NCBI GenBank assembly: GCA_008933735.1
Contig: WBUL01000001.1
Location: 402,057-466,056, forward strand
Length of the DNA: 64,000 bases
Origin: Anaerolineae bacterium
Lineage (GTDB): Bacteria > Chloroflexota > Anaerolineae > Aggregatilineales > J027
Reading direction: 5' to 3'
Shown here: positions 1 to 10,076 of the stretch, piece after piece
Layout: the number at the start of each line of letters is the position of its first letter
Position numbering within the stretch: position 1 is the first letter of the stretch
Position numbers and translations under genes: made by a program
Notes under the pieces: generated by a model
What the model was told of the DNA's origin: nothing
The model's input: only the letters and a program-made list of their open reading frames with translations
The model's database searches: none

Positions 1-1785
1 CTGATTGAAGGCTGGCCGCGTTACCGCCGCAGCCAGGCTGTGCAGGTGGTGGTCATGGAGGCACTGCATAGTGAGGCCAGTGAACTGCGCCGCGCCGCAC
101 TGAAAGCCATGCTCGCATCACCAGGGTTATTCGATACTTATGCCGTAGCCGAGTACCTGATTCATCAAGACCCAACGATCAGCACCCTGGCCGCACAGCT
201 TCTTTTGCAGCACCCTTCCGAAAAACTGGCAAAGGCCGCCCAGGCACAGCTCAATTGGCTTTCCCGCGCTGCTTCACCCAGCACCCGTGCCTTAGCCATC
301 ACCAGCCTGGTACAGGGCGGCATCAATCGATTCGGAGAACGGGTTGTGCCGCTTGAGGTTGACCGCCTCCAGAGCGATCCATCGGCCCGTGTCCGCATGA
401 CTGTTGTAGCAGGCGCAGAAGGCAACGCGCTGCTGCACAGCGTTCAGGATGTCAGTCCCTCGGTGCGACAGCTAGCCATTCAGAAAATGAGCAAAAGCCG
501 GCGTCGGAGCACGACACTGCTGGTACACGCCCTTGAGGAGATCCAGCCGCAGTTACATTCTTCGCCACAAATAGTCGGCTTGATTCGCTACTGGTATCTG
601 CTCACCGCGCTGGCAAATGTCAATCCGCGTAAAGGGTATGAAAAAATTCTTCCAGAAATCGAGCGCGGCCTGCAACAGATTGATTATTTGACCTCGCTCC
701 GCAGAACCCTCAGCGAGATGAAACATCCACCGGTCGCGCCAATCCTGGGGCAGTTGAACAGTGACCGCGCACAGTTGATCCAGGCTTTTCTGGACAGCCT
801 GACTGCAATTTTTGGCAAAGCGACTTTTGCGCCCATTGCCCGCACATTGCAGATGCAGCCGGACAGTGATGAAGCCCAGACCATGCTGTCTCTGTTAGGC
901 GAAATGACAACCTCAGAAACCGCGAGAAAACTCCACCTGCTGTTGACCCGTTCCAGGGACAACGATCTTTATGTGACCAGCGACATCGCACACCGAGCCA
1001 AAAATCCTGCCGAAGCCATTCAGGATTTACTGAGACAAGAGGATGAATGGCGGCCTTTGCTGGTACTGTATGCATTGAGTGCTCTGCCGCGTGTCTTATT
1101 CCAGGAACTCGCGCCGGAAGAACTGGTGGAAACGATTCTGGAAAAGAGCCGCCAGAGTAACCAGGACACCATTCGTGAAAGCGCCCGTCTCATCCGGCAG
1201 GCGCTTCAGGAAGATTTCGCTGTCTTCCGCGCAGACAGCGCCCTTTCCCGCATATCACCAACCCATAAGGATAACAACGCCATGCTTTCTACCATTGAAC
1301 GAATGTTGTTTCTACGAAATGTGTCCTTTTTTGAGAATCTACGCCTTGACCAGCTTCGCACGCTGGCACGCATCTGCGATGAATTGGCGGTCAACCAGGG
1401 AGACTACATTCTTCATAAGGGGGAGGCCGGAGACAGTCTATTCGTGGTGGTTGAAGGGCGAATCAAAATTGTTGACCCCGGCAGTGAGAATGTGCTGGCT
1501 GTGCTATCATCAGGAGAAGTGCTGGGTGAAATCAGCCTGTTTGATGGCGGGGTGCGCTCGGCAGATGCATTCGCTGAAACGACAACTCTGCTGCTGGTAG
1601 TCAATCGTGACGCGCTGGATGATGCGCTGGCGGATGATCCTGGCATCGCCCTTGACATGCTGCGGGTGATGGCGCTGCGAATACGCGAAAGCAACAAGAC
1701 GCTGTCACGAATGTCCCAGAAAATGAATGTGAGCGAAATTCGGCAGGAACTGCAAGAAATTCGCAAAGAAATGAACGAGATTTAA
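1..1785 (+). CDS. HEAT-repeat protein with C-terminal cyclic nucleotide-binding domain (5' end cut off)
   Basis: The reading frame is open to the left edge, so the true start lies outside the window; the first in-frame start codon seen is a GTG at 40. The visible part holds about 400 residues of helical HEAT-like repeats. A cyclic nucleotide-binding domain (about residues 425-545 counted from the GTG) follows. Its phosphate-binding cassette is recognisable: GEVLGEISLF followed by the Arg-Ser-Ala that normally contacts the cyclic phosphate. A short charged coiled-coil tail ends the protein. The family role is sensing of cAMP or cGMP and passing the signal to a partner domain. Chloroflexota nucleotide transporters (Npt1/2 type) can carry HEAT plus cNMP-binding tails, so the missing N-terminus could be a membrane transporter; this is a guess. 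The gene ends one base before the next start, which suggests an operon with the kinase genes downstream. Confidence 0.8.
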   Translation: MIEGWPRYRRSQAVQVVVMEALHSEASELRRAALKAMLASPGLFDTYAVAEYLIHQDPTISTLAAQLLLQHPSEKLAKAAQAQLNWLSRAASPSTRALAITSLVQGGINRFGERVVPLEVDRLQSDPSARVRMTVVAGAEGNALLHSVQDVSPSVRQLAIQKMSKSRRRSTTLLVHALEEIQPQLHSSPQIVGLIRYWYLLTALANVNPRKGYEKILPEIERGLQQIDYLTSLRRTLSEMKHPPVAPILGQLNSDRAQLIQAFLDSLTAIFGKATFAPIARTLQMQPDSDEAQTMLSLLGEMTTSETARKLHLLLTRSRDNDLYVTSDIAHRAKNPAEAIQDLLRQEDEWRPLLVLYALSALPRVLFQELAPEELVETILEKSRQSNQDTIRESARLIRQALQEDFAVFRADSALSRISPTHKDNNAMLSTIERMLFLRNVSFFENLRLDQLRTLARICDELAVNQGDYILHKGEAGDSLFVVVEGRIKIVDPGSENVLAVLSSGEVLGEISLFDGGVRSADAFAETTTLLLVVNRDALDDALADDPGIALDMLRVMALRIRESNKTLSRMSQKMNVSEIRQELQEIRKEMNEI

Positions 1786-1786
1786 G

Positions 1787-2350
1787 ATGCAGGAAAGATC
1801 AAAACGTCGTCCTGAATCGTCCCGCCAGATGGTCAAACACGGGATTATTGCGCTGTGTCGCTGCCAGATTCCTCTGGCGTTTACCACATTTCAGGCGGTT
1901 TACCACTCCCCGAACTGGCAGTTAAGAGATATTGCTGTCGCCGGATTAGGCGATATTCTGGACACAAAGTTCTATGCAGGCGAAAAAGCGGCTTCAGCGA
2001 TTCTTGCTGCGAACTGGCAGCCTCCCGGAACCCTGCCTAAAACACCCCCTCCCATACCCATCAAACGTCTGCTGATCCTGGCAGATAGTTTCATCCTGGA
2101 CAGCCAGTTTCAGCCGCAAAACCCAACCGAAATCAGATTCAGGAATGCGATGCGCCAGACGCTTAAAATGTTGGAAAATATACTGCTCAACGATGCCCAC
2201 TATCTGGTGCGCTTCAGTGCTTTTGCAGTGCTGACGCACGTGATTGGGGAAGACAAGCGGCACTTTATCCTATCGACTCTGAAGAAAGCTCAACGCCAGG
2301 AAACCAACCCTCTCTTGAGTGATGCGCTGGCAAGCTATATGGGGCAGTAA
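1787..2350 (+). CDS. Small HEAT-like protein of unknown function
   Basis: This 187-residue protein begins at an ATG one base after the upstream stop and ends directly against the next gene, so the three are very likely co-transcribed. I do not recognise a named family. The predicted helical segments and phrases such as WQLRDIAVAGLGDIL resemble HEAT/ARM repeat units, as in the upstream protein. There is no signal peptide or membrane segment. It may be a scaffold or adaptor for the kinases, but that is inferred only from its place in the operon. Confidence 0.7.
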   Translation: MQERSKRRPESSRQMVKHGIIALCRCQIPLAFTTFQAVYHSPNWQLRDIAVAGLGDILDTKFYAGEKAASAILAANWQPPGTLPKTPPPIPIKRLLILADSFILDSQFQPQNPTEIRFRNAMRQTLKMLENILLNDAHYLVRFSAFAVLTHVIGEDKRHFILSTLKKAQRQETNPLLSDALASYMGQ

Positions 2351-5300
2351 ATGGTCAGTCTGTTCGATAATCGTTACCACTACGACCATATTTATCCGCG
2401 CGGACGTTCTGGTGAAACGCTGCGGGCGGTGGATACGCAGAACAATGACCGCCCGGTGGTCATCAAACGCCCGGCACCACAGGATGCTCCTCCACTGCGT
2501 GCGGCCCAGGAGGCCAGTATCCTGATAGAAAAACGCGCGCTGGAACGCCTTAGCGGGCATCCCGTCATTACCGAACTGCGGGGGAGCGGCACATTTCGCG
2601 TTGGCGGCAGCACCTATCATTACATTGTGATGGACAGAGCAGATGGAGACATCGTGGAACACTTGATTCTCCAGCAAGGCCGCCTGCCAGAACTTGAACT
2701 GCTGGTCATTATGGATAATCTTCTCAGCCTACTGGCAGAAGCTCACGCCCAGCATGTAATTTATAACGACGTTGACGCCAAGCACCTGTTCTGGAATAGA
2801 GACTTATACCGCCTGAAAGTGATTGATTGGGGCAACGCGGTGCTGAAAGACGAACCCAACGCCCCAGCCAACATTGCAGCTATTACAGATATTTTTCAGG
2901 TTGGGGAACTGCTGTATTTTCTCTATCAGGGTGGGGCCCGCCTGACCCACGAGACCACACCGGATGGGGAATATCGTGTGATCTTCAATGGTGATGTCCC
3001 GGAGGCGATTCAAGATATCATCACCCGTACCACACACCCAAATATCAAAAACCGTCGCTTCGCCAACATCAAAGCCGTGCGGGAAGCGCTTGCCAAATAT
3101 CGGCTTCCAATCGAGCAGGCACGAAACCAGTCCATAAGAGAAATCCAGAGCGAACTGGTCGAGGATGCTAACCAGCAGCTTTTAGAGCGTCTGGACAAAG
3201 AAATCAGCGAGGTGCTGGCGCTTGACCCAGGCTGCCCGCCCGCCCGTCAGATTCAGGCTGAAATCCGGCTGCGACTGCGCCATCTGGCAGTGCAGGCTGA
3301 CTTCGAAGCAGCGCGAATTTACATCGAAACGGGTAACTGGTCTCGTGCTCAACGTCTTATCGAAGGACTTATCCCTGATGCCGACCCGTATATGCGGCAG
3401 GCACTTCACTTTTTAATGGCGGCGATGCAGCAGTTTCAGGTCCAAAATCGGGACGAAGCACCGGATGGTTTCGAAGTTCTAATGGACACCATCCTGGAAG
3501 GCAAACCACAGGCTGCCGCTCAGCAGTTGATGGCAAAACCAGACAAAATGAACATCCTGCTGGCAGAGCGGCTGGCGGCACTGTTACCGGATGTCACCCT
3601 GCTGCGCCCTCACCTGGCACGCCTTGGCGAGGAATTGCAGGCGCTTGACGCCGGGTTGGCCGATGAAATGGCTCTTATCCCGCGCCAGCTGGATGCCCGC
3701 ATTGATTCGGGAATTGCACCCCTTATTGAACGTTATAGCAAAATCGCCATCCAGATTGCGGATTTAACACCGCAGTTTGAGGAACTCACTGAACGACATC
3801 ATCTAGATATCGACATTCTTATCAAACCTGCCGAGCGTGCCGAAGACGCCGCCCGCGCCGTGATCAGCCATCTTCGCCGCCTTTCAGAAACTCTCTTCAG
3901 CAATCCGAATGCGGCGCAGGTTGCCTTGCAGCAAACCCAGATCATTGATCCCGGCAGCCAGCATCTAAAAAACCTACCGGATTACATGGCAGAGTTGGAG
4001 AATCTGCTGGCGGAACTGGCGCAGTTCCAGCCAACCAAGGATTACCAATTGTTGGAAAACTGGTTGGCACAGGCTCAGGATGCCCTGCAACACTATGACC
4101 TTAGCGACCCACAATTTCTGCAAATCAGCCGAACTTTTGCCGAAACGCATCACCAATGGCAAACAGTAGGAGATATGCTGGTGCTAGGGCGTAAACGTCT
4201 TGTCATACGGCTGCTGCAAAACCTGGCCCAGGCAATACGCTCCCAGAATGCCAATGTCGCCAACTGGTTTGAACAAAATGCCCGTCTCATAAAAGATGCG
4301 GACATCGTCGAAAAATTCAGCCCTAATCCGAAGCTGGGGGATATTTTGCTGGATGGCTACCGCGCCTGGGATATTGGACAAAGCGGAAAGGCTGCCGATT
4401 ATGCCCGCCGGGCTGCACAAATCGCGGTGACGGATGGCGAAGTCAAAGCGGTCGAGCGTTTGCAAAAACTGGCAGAAATCACCAATCGCTGGCTGAATGA
4501 AGGCGGCGTGAATAATCCACAGATCACCCAGGAAGCGGAGCACGCCGCGCTCAATTTATTCCTTCCCGATGAACAGGCCGAATATGAGCGTTTTAACCAG
4601 CAGATGCCCAGCGAGGAAACCTACCTCAAGGCCATGCGGTTAGGCATTGTCGCTCATATGCGGGAAAGCAGCACAGCCGGCTTCCGTGCCCTATTTTTAT
4701 ATTATGTGTTGTGTGGAATGCTGGCGGTTCAGGAAGACAACCTGGACGAAGCCGATTTCTGGCGCGAAGCCATGTTGAACACCGATGAGCGCTACAAAAC
4801 CCATCCCCTGTTCACGACCTTTGACACTGCGCTGACACGCCGGAAACTGGTGTTACGCGCAGAAGAAGCGCTGAACAGCGTTCGCACCTTTGACGACCTG
4901 GCAGAGGCCAGGAAAGCAGTCAATGCGCCGCTCGCAGAAGATTGGCTCAAAGACGCACAGCAGGCACTCAATTTCATCGATGCCATGCGCGGGCACTGGG
5001 CGGATGGAGATTTTCGCGCCGCACGCGACGCGGTAACCAACGCGCTGGACAACCTCAAGTCGGCAGAAAAAATCGGTGATATGCGTTTAACCTCACTGAT
5101 CGATTTTGTCACCCCTTTTCGTGACCATACAGTCGAATTAATGGAACAGAAGCAAATCGTTGAACAGGCAGCGATGGAAGGCAGTCTGCAAAGTAACCCG
5201 GCTGTCCCCATAGCGCTGGAGCGTATCGTGCATATTTCCGAGTCAACGATGGGTGCAGAATATGCACGCCAGGTCAAATTGTGGCGGGATATGTACAGCA

Positions 5301-6673
5301 AGATGGTGCGAACACACCACAATTACCGCCTCAGCAAAAAGGAAAAAATCGCGGAATTTGAGATGAACTTCTCTGCGCTGTTCATCGAAAAACATCCGGC
5401 TTATCGGTTGTTCCAGCGCTGGTATGATGCTGCTCGCGCTCTGCCCGACGATGAGAAAGAAGATATTCAGATAGAGGTAGAGCAGGCGGTCGAGCTCGAT
5501 GCCGAAATCCCCGCTTATGAGGAAATCGCGGAAGAAGTACCTCAGGAACCAGAAGAGAAAATCACCGAAGTGATGCCGGAAATCGTTGGGGATTATGATG
5601 AACTGCCCGATCCTTACGCCCGGCCTTCCCGTGACCGCTCTTGGAACAAAATTATTATCGGAGCGCTGGTCATTTTGGGACTACTGGGTGCGGGGGCGGT
5701 ATTTCGTGTGATAATCCGCGAAGATAGACCCGTTACCCGTTTAGAAGCCACCGCCACGCGAGCGTTATCCCTATTGAGTCCGGCAAATGCAACTGCCACT
5801 GCTCAGGCGATCCTGGCAGGGCCACCTTCCGAAACGCCTACGCCCACCAATACCCTGCGACCTACAATGGCGCTGGCTTCTCCCACCCGGCAGCAGTCCA
5901 CACCAACTGATACACCGACAGAAACACCAACTGACGAGCCAACCTTTACACCGACCATCGAAATCACCATTGTGACCAACACCCCACCGCCGCCCGCGAC
6001 AAATACCTCAATACCTACCGATACCCCAATGCCTGCGCCTACAAATACACTGCCGCCAACACAAATCGCAGGCGTCGCTACTGAAGGGGCCATAAACGTG
6101 CTTGAAGTGCTGCACGCCATTCCCCCGGATGATTACGCCTGGGACACTGCCTTTTTCAGCGAGGGCGCAGGGGGTATCTGGCAGTTGGGCGCGACTGTAG
6201 AGCAGGTAGGGTCTGCCCCGATTGCGGTTGTGATGCCGCCTCAGTTTCTACAGTACTTTGACCCTGATACCGCGTTGGAAGTTCGCCGTGTGGAAGTGGT
6301 GATGGAACTGACGATTTTTGACCAGAATCGTCTTGAAAATGGACAGGTCTTTTTTGGGTTGGCGATTCAAAATTCACAGCGTCAGCGATACGGGGCGGAA
6401 GTACAGGTGCGCCGCGTGGGGGTGGTCAGCCTGGGCATCAATGAAAATGGTACTTTTGTAGGCCGTTCCCAGATTCCTATGCAGCCAGTGCGTGTCACCC
6501 TGGCCTTACAGCGTCAGGCGGATGGCACGGTCGCTTTTTTTATCAATGGGCAGCGTTTAGGCGTGTCGCCCGCCCTTTACCCCCTCGACCAGCCTGTTAG
6601 TATTGTATTGTATAACGCAGGCGGAGGGATGTTTGTATCTGTTTCCGCGTTCACGTTGGAGTTAACCCCTTGA
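2351..6673 (+). CDS. Large divergent protein kinase with a membrane segment, Thr/Pro stalk and external domain
   Basis: The 1440-residue product starts with a protein-kinase-like domain (about residues 10-250). The beta-3 lysine is present (VVIK). The catalytic loop reads YNDVDAKHLFW where kinases have HRDxKxxN: the Asp is kept but the Lys and Asn are changed. The DFG motif is replaced by IDWG. About 800 residues of mostly helical sequence follow, then an acidic stretch and one membrane segment (about 1098-1118). After that come a Thr/Pro-rich stalk (about 1155-1240) and a beta-rich C-terminal domain that looks like a lectin or laminin-G fold (inferred). The topology places the kinase in the cytoplasm and the C-terminus outside. 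This suggests a receptor-type signalling protein, but activity is uncertain because of the altered motifs. The stop overlaps the TTG start of the next kinase. Confidence 0.85.
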   Translation: MVSLFDNRYHYDHIYPRGRSGETLRAVDTQNNDRPVVIKRPAPQDAPPLRAAQEASILIEKRALERLSGHPVITELRGSGTFRVGGSTYHYIVMDRADGDIVEHLILQQGRLPELELLVIMDNLLSLLAEAHAQHVIYNDVDAKHLFWNRDLYRLKVIDWGNAVLKDEPNAPANIAAITDIFQVGELLYFLYQGGARLTHETTPDGEYRVIFNGDVPEAIQDIITRTTHPNIKNRRFANIKAVREALAKYRLPIEQARNQSIREIQSELVEDANQQLLERLDKEISEVLALDPGCPPARQIQAEIRLRLRHLAVQADFEAARIYIETGNWSRAQRLIEGLIPDADPYMRQALHFLMAAMQQFQVQNRDEAPDGFEVLMDTILEGKPQAAAQQLMAKPDKMNILLAERLAALLPDVTLLRPHLARLGEELQALDAGLADEMALIPRQLDARIDSGIAPLIERYSKIAIQIADLTPQFEELTERHHLDIDILIKPAERAEDAARAVISHLRRLSETLFSNPNAAQVALQQTQIIDPGSQHLKNLPDYMAELENLLAELAQFQPTKDYQLLENWLAQAQDALQHYDLSDPQFLQISRTFAETHHQWQTVGDMLVLGRKRLVIRLLQNLAQAIRSQNANVANWFEQNARLIKDADIVEKFSPNPKLGDILLDGYRAWDIGQSGKAADYARRAAQIAVTDGEVKAVERLQKLAEITNRWLNEGGVNNPQITQEAEHAALNLFLPDEQAEYERFNQQMPSEETYLKAMRLGIVAHMRESSTAGFRALFLYYVLCGMLAVQEDNLDEADFWREAMLNTDERYKTHPLFTTFDTALTRRKLVLRAEEALNSVRTFDDLAEARKAVNAPLAEDWLKDAQQALNFIDAMRGHWADGDFRAARDAVTNALDNLKSAEKIGDMRLTSLIDFVTPFRDHTVELMEQKQIVEQAAMEGSLQSNPAVPIALERIVHISESTMGAEYARQVKLWRDMYSKMVRTHHNYRLSKKEKIAEFEMNFSALFIEKHPAYRLFQRWYDAARALPDDEKEDIQIEVEQAVELDAEIPAYEEIAEEVPQEPEEKITEVMPEIVGDYDELPDPYARPSRDRSWNKIIIGALVILGLLGAGAVFRVIIREDRPVTRLEATATRALSLLSPANATATAQAILAGPPSETPTPTNTLRPTMALASPTRQQSTPTDTPTETPTDEPTFTPTIEITIVTNTPPPPATNTSIPTDTPMPAPTNTLPPTQIAGVATEGAINVLEVLHAIPPDDYAWDTAFFSEGAGGIWQLGATVEQVGSAPIAVVMPPQFLQYFDPDTALEVRRVEVVMELTIFDQNRLENGQVFFGLAIQNSQRQRYGAEVQVRRVGVVSLGINENGTFVGRSQIPMQPVRVTLALQRQADGTVAFFINGQRLGVSPALYPLDQPVSIVLYNAGGGMFVSVSAFTLELTP
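5815..6065 (+). repeat. Low-complexity Thr/Pro stalk coding repeat
   Basis: This stretch of the large kinase gene codes for repeated Thr-Pro-Thr and Thr-Asp-Thr-Pro units. It is biased toward acc/aca/ccg/acg codons. It probably forms an extended, unstructured stalk between the membrane and the external domain. Long spurious open frames on the opposite strand here come from the repeat. Confidence 0.8.
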
Positions 6674-7788
6674 CCAACCTGACCGACTTTTACACGATCG
6701 GCAATCTGATTGATACGTATGCGCTGGGTCATTACGCGCGAGTCTTTGAAGCCACAGACTTACACACCGGACAGCGTGTTGCCTTTAAAGTCATGCGAGC
6801 CGAGCATCTGGCACCGGATGGTCAGCCGCGTTGGGAAGCCGAAGCCTTCATCAATGAAGCCGATTTATTGCTGGATTTAGCCGACCTGCCCGCCGTGATG
6901 GGCTTTTACGACTGCGGATATATTGAATCAAAGGCGGCGCATCCGTCTGATGGCAAAATCAAATCGTTCGGCACTAATCTGGACGGCTACCGCGCTGAGT
7001 TTTTCCCCAGCTTACGTGAGCAGTGGCGGCCTTTTCTGAGTTTAGAACTGCTGCCCCGTCATAATAACCTGCTGTATGTCATGAAATCGGATGAGCAGCG
7101 CCGCCGTCTGCCTACTGAAGAAGCCTTAGATTTAGCCCTTCAATTTGCCCAACTGCTTTACCGGGCACATAAGAAAAACATCGTATATCTGGATCATAAA
7201 TTAGAGCATCTATTCTGGGATGGGCGTGAGCTTCGCGTCATTGACTGGAACAGCTCCAAACGGGTGGGCGGCATTGGTCAGCCTGCTGAGCAGCAAATTC
7301 TCAACGACTTGCATAACCTGTGTGTCGGCATTCTGTATCCGATCTTAACTGGACAATCACCGCAAAAAGGATCGCTGCGTCCGCAGCCCGGTTCACAGGC
7401 AGAAGTCGAGCGGCGCTACGAGGAAGTACAGCATCTGGATTTCAGCGCCGCGTCGGATTTAAGCCCGGCCTTAATGGATTTGCTGGAAGTCGGCGCAAAA
7501 AAACAACTTGCAACCGCAACGACATTGTTGGCAGAACTACAGCGGATTGCGGTACGCTTTGGGTGGAGCTTTGCCGGACAAACCGGTTCCCCTGCCCTTG
7601 TCCAGGCACGGGAACATCTTCGGCAGGGATTGGAAAAACTACGCGACAGCCAGGAAGCCGCCCGCCTTGCCCGCGAGTATCTTCTGGAAGCCGCGATTTT
7701 AGAGGGTATTAATGAGGATATGGAAGACGAACTGCGGCGTTTAATGGGGCAAATTAATCATTATTTGAGTCACCGCCCTATCCCATAA
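6670..7788 (+). CDS. Second divergent protein kinase-like protein, cytoplasmic
   Basis: The 372-residue product starts at a TTG that overlaps the stop of the upstream kinase (TTGA), which indicates translational coupling. It is a kinase fold with a Gly-rich loop variant ([10 protein letters not shown]) and a beta-3 lysine in VAFKVM. Its catalytic loop is [11 protein letters not shown], and RVIDWN stands in place of DFG. The catalytic-loop Asp is kept, while the usual Asn is His, as in the upstream kinase. The two therefore share a D-x4-HLFW plus VIDW signature and are probably related paralogues. There is no membrane segment, and a helical tail of about 80 residues ends the protein. It may be a soluble partner or regulator of the large kinase; whether it transfers phosphate cannot be told from sequence. 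Confidence 0.8.
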   Translation: MTNLTDFYTIGNLIDTYALGHYARVFEATDLHTGQRVAFKVMRAEHLAPDGQPRWEAEAFINEADLLLDLADLPAVMGFYDCGYIESKAAHPSDGKIKSFGTNLDGYRAEFFPSLREQWRPFLSLELLPRHNNLLYVMKSDEQRRRLPTEEALDLALQFAQLLYRAHKKNIVYLDHKLEHLFWDGRELRVIDWNSSKRVGGIGQPAEQQILNDLHNLCVGILYPILTGQSPQKGSLRPQPGSQAEVERRYEEVQHLDFSAASDLSPALMDLLEVGAKKQLATATTLLAELQRIAVRFGWSFAGQTGSPALVQAREHLRQGLEKLRDSQEAARLAREYLLEAAILEGINEDMEDELRRLMGQINHYLSHRPIP

Positions 7789-7804
7789 TAAAGAGAGGAT
7801 TTGC

Positions 7805-10042
7805 ATGGCTGATTTAGCACAGCGTTTGGAAGAACTCCGCTATCAAATTGAAAATCTCCCTGCCAGCGCCAGCACCAGCGATATAAATCGGCTGGAAACT
7901 GAAGTCCGAGAATTGATGGCGCAGAGCAAAAACACTGAATTTGAGCAGGAAGCACGGGATTTATTTACCTTACTGGCCCGCCGCAGCGCTCCCAATACGG
8001 GCAACAGCGAAATCCGCAGTTTACTGCGTCGGGCTCGCATCCGGTTAGAAGTGGCCGCCAACGACAGCGATATTGATGAAGCGATAGATATTCTGGCGCA
8101 GGCGCTTGATCTGAACCCCGACAGCACCGAAACCCACCAGCTCCTGATGCAGGCGGCACAGCGCAGTTCGCAGCACGCCATGAAAGTGCAGGGGCTCTTA
8201 GAACGGTACGGGATCGAACTTGAACCCCCTGCTGAACCCGAACAACTGCCCGAACCTCCTAAAGCTGCCCCGCCAAAGGCAGCGTCCATGCCCACCAGCG
8301 ACGACCCCATGGCGGAGGTTGCCCAGGCATATTACGCGGGGAATTATCAGCGCACTGTAGAATTGGCAAACCGCATTCTGGCACAAGACCCCCAGAATGC
8401 TCAGGCAATAGAATACCGGCAGAAATCTGAAGATAACCTGATGCGCGGGATTGTTCCCGACCATCGTATCCCTTTTGAAGCGCGAATCGCGTATAACCGG
8501 GCAAATTCCCTGGTGAGGGCGGGAAATTACGATGAAGCGCAGCGCTTATACCAGGAGGCCCGCGATCTAGCGGCACGCGCAGGTATCACCAGTTGGAATG
8601 ATCTTGAGCAGGCACTGTTAGACATCCAGGACTTGGCGCTGGCACGTGAACTTCTGAACGAAGGTGACAGACTCCTGGCGGCTGACGACTGGGAAGCCGC
8701 GCTCCGTAAATATGAAGGAGCGCTCCGAGTTGTCCCCAATGACCCGCTCGCAGAAGACCGAATTGAACTGCTGCGGCGGGTCAAAGCACAGTTTGACCAG
8801 GCAACCGTCCAGCTCAATATGATGAGCGGTAGTCTGATGGAACGCGCCGAAACCCTGATGAATCTGCTGCAAACCCTTGCTAGCATCCGGCAAACCCTCC
8901 CTGGCAGCGAGCGCCTCCAGCAAATGGTTCAGGAAACCCGTATGCGCGTGGAAGGGATTAAAGCGCAGATTCTGTCTCAGGCGGGGAACATTCTGACCCG
9001 CATCGAGACCGCCTCCTCGCTGGAAGAACGCGCCAGACTCAGCCAGGATGCACGAGCGTTGCTGACCGTTGCTGTAGGACTGGATCCAACCGACCCCAAA
9101 GCAAGTGCCGACTTACAGCGTGCCGAGCAGGTCTTTGGCGAAGTCACCGAAGCCCGCCAAATTATGGACAGGGCACAGGGTTTAATTGCCCAAAAGATGG
9201 ATGGCGAACTGAGTCAGGCGCGAACACTGCTTGCTGGACTGCGCCAGCACGCGACGGACGCCCGCTATCGGGGATTGGTGACGGATTTACTGGGAGCCCA
9301 TATCGAACGCATTGAGGCGGCGCTGGATCGGGGTGACACCAATGACGCGGAACGCTGGTTGAGTCTGGTGCGCGAAGACCCCTTCCGCATCTTAGGCCGC
9401 CGCACGGAAATCCTTCGACTGATGGATGATTTGCGCCAGTTAAAACGGGTGCGTTTCTTTCAGCGAGCAGCAGTGGGCGGCGCGATCATCGTGATTCTGG
9501 CGGGATTGGTCTTCTTCACCAGGGACACATGGGAAGCTGAGTTTTTCCCCACTCATACCCCAACTTCAACGGCGACGACAACAGCGACCCCTACTGACAC
9601 GCCTACCATCACCCTTACCCCGACATTCACCTTGACGCCGACCCTCACCCCAACGGCCACCTTTACACCGTCGCCTACGAATACCGCATCACCGACCGTA
9701 ACGGCCTCATTTACCGTCACACCATCGCTGACACCAACTCATACTGAAACACCAAGCCTCACACCCACACCCAGTATTACGCCAACGCCCAGCGAAACTC
9801 CGGCGGTGCTGTGCCGTATTTTTGCCAACGATAACGTCTTTATTCGTGCTTTACCAACGACCAATTCAGGCAGCATTTACCGCGCTGTCCGTAACACTTC
9901 CATGAATGTTTACGAGCAGCGTCTTGGCGAGGATGGGCGCGTCTGGTATCGAGTGCGAATTGAAATTGAAGGCGGCGCAGTCGTCGAAGGCTGGGTACGC
10001 GCTGATTTTGTGGTCGAAATTTCGGAATGCCCCCCACTCTAA
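7805..10042 (+). CDS. TPR-type protein with membrane segment, Thr/Pro stalk and SH3-like domain
   Basis: The 745-residue product starts at an ATG preceded by agagagga. The first 540 residues are helical TPR-like repeats, for example the segments around [18 protein letters not shown] and [13 protein letters not shown]. One membrane segment follows at about 552-573. A Thr/Pro-rich stalk (about 583-665) and an SH3-like domain (about 665-745, with [10 protein letters not shown] and GWVRADFV) end the protein. SH3-like domains of this kind commonly bind cell-wall material. The layout, with cytoplasmic protein-interaction repeats and an external wall-binding module, matches the large kinase in design. 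It lies 16 bases after the second kinase and is followed by a terminator, so it closes the operon. Confidence 0.85.
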   Translation: MADLAQRLEELRYQIENLPASASTSDINRLETEVRELMAQSKNTEFEQEARDLFTLLARRSAPNTGNSEIRSLLRRARIRLEVAANDSDIDEAIDILAQALDLNPDSTETHQLLMQAAQRSSQHAMKVQGLLERYGIELEPPAEPEQLPEPPKAAPPKAASMPTSDDPMAEVAQAYYAGNYQRTVELANRILAQDPQNAQAIEYRQKSEDNLMRGIVPDHRIPFEARIAYNRANSLVRAGNYDEAQRLYQEARDLAARAGITSWNDLEQALLDIQDLALARELLNEGDRLLAADDWEAALRKYEGALRVVPNDPLAEDRIELLRRVKAQFDQATVQLNMMSGSLMERAETLMNLLQTLASIRQTLPGSERLQQMVQETRMRVEGIKAQILSQAGNILTRIETASSLEERARLSQDARALLTVAVGLDPTDPKASADLQRAEQVFGEVTEARQIMDRAQGLIAQKMDGELSQARTLLAGLRQHATDARYRGLVTDLLGAHIERIEAALDRGDTNDAERWLSLVREDPFRILGRRTEILRLMDDLRQLKRVRFFQRAAVGGAIIVILAGLVFFTRDTWEAEFFPTHTPTSTATTTATPTDTPTITLTPTFTLTPTLTPTATFTPSPTNTASPTVTASFTVTPSLTPTHTETPSLTPTPSITPTPSETPAVLCRIFANDNVFIRALPTTNSGSIYRAVRNTSMNVYEQRLGEDGRVWYRVRIEIEGGAVVEGWVRADFVVEISECPPL
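9545..9805 (+). repeat. Low-complexity Thr/Pro stalk coding repeat
   Basis: Repeated Thr-Pro-Thr coding units within the TPR/SH3 protein encode the stalk between its membrane segment and its SH3-like domain. Confidence 0.75.
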
Positions 10043-10049
10043 CAGGGCA

Positions 10050-10076
10050 GGGCGAGGGAATTCTCTCGCCCTTTTT
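10050..10076 (+). terminator. Rho-independent terminator of the kinase operon
   Basis: A perfect 7-bp GC-rich stem (GGGCGAG pairing with CTCGCCC) is followed directly by five T residues. It lies between the stop of the TPR/SH3 gene and the convergent peptidase gene. Confidence 0.85.

Noticed and set aside
5803..6120. Minus-strand open frame of Val/Gly-rich sequence opposite the large kinase
   Set aside because: It arises from the Thr/Pro codon repeat on the other strand.
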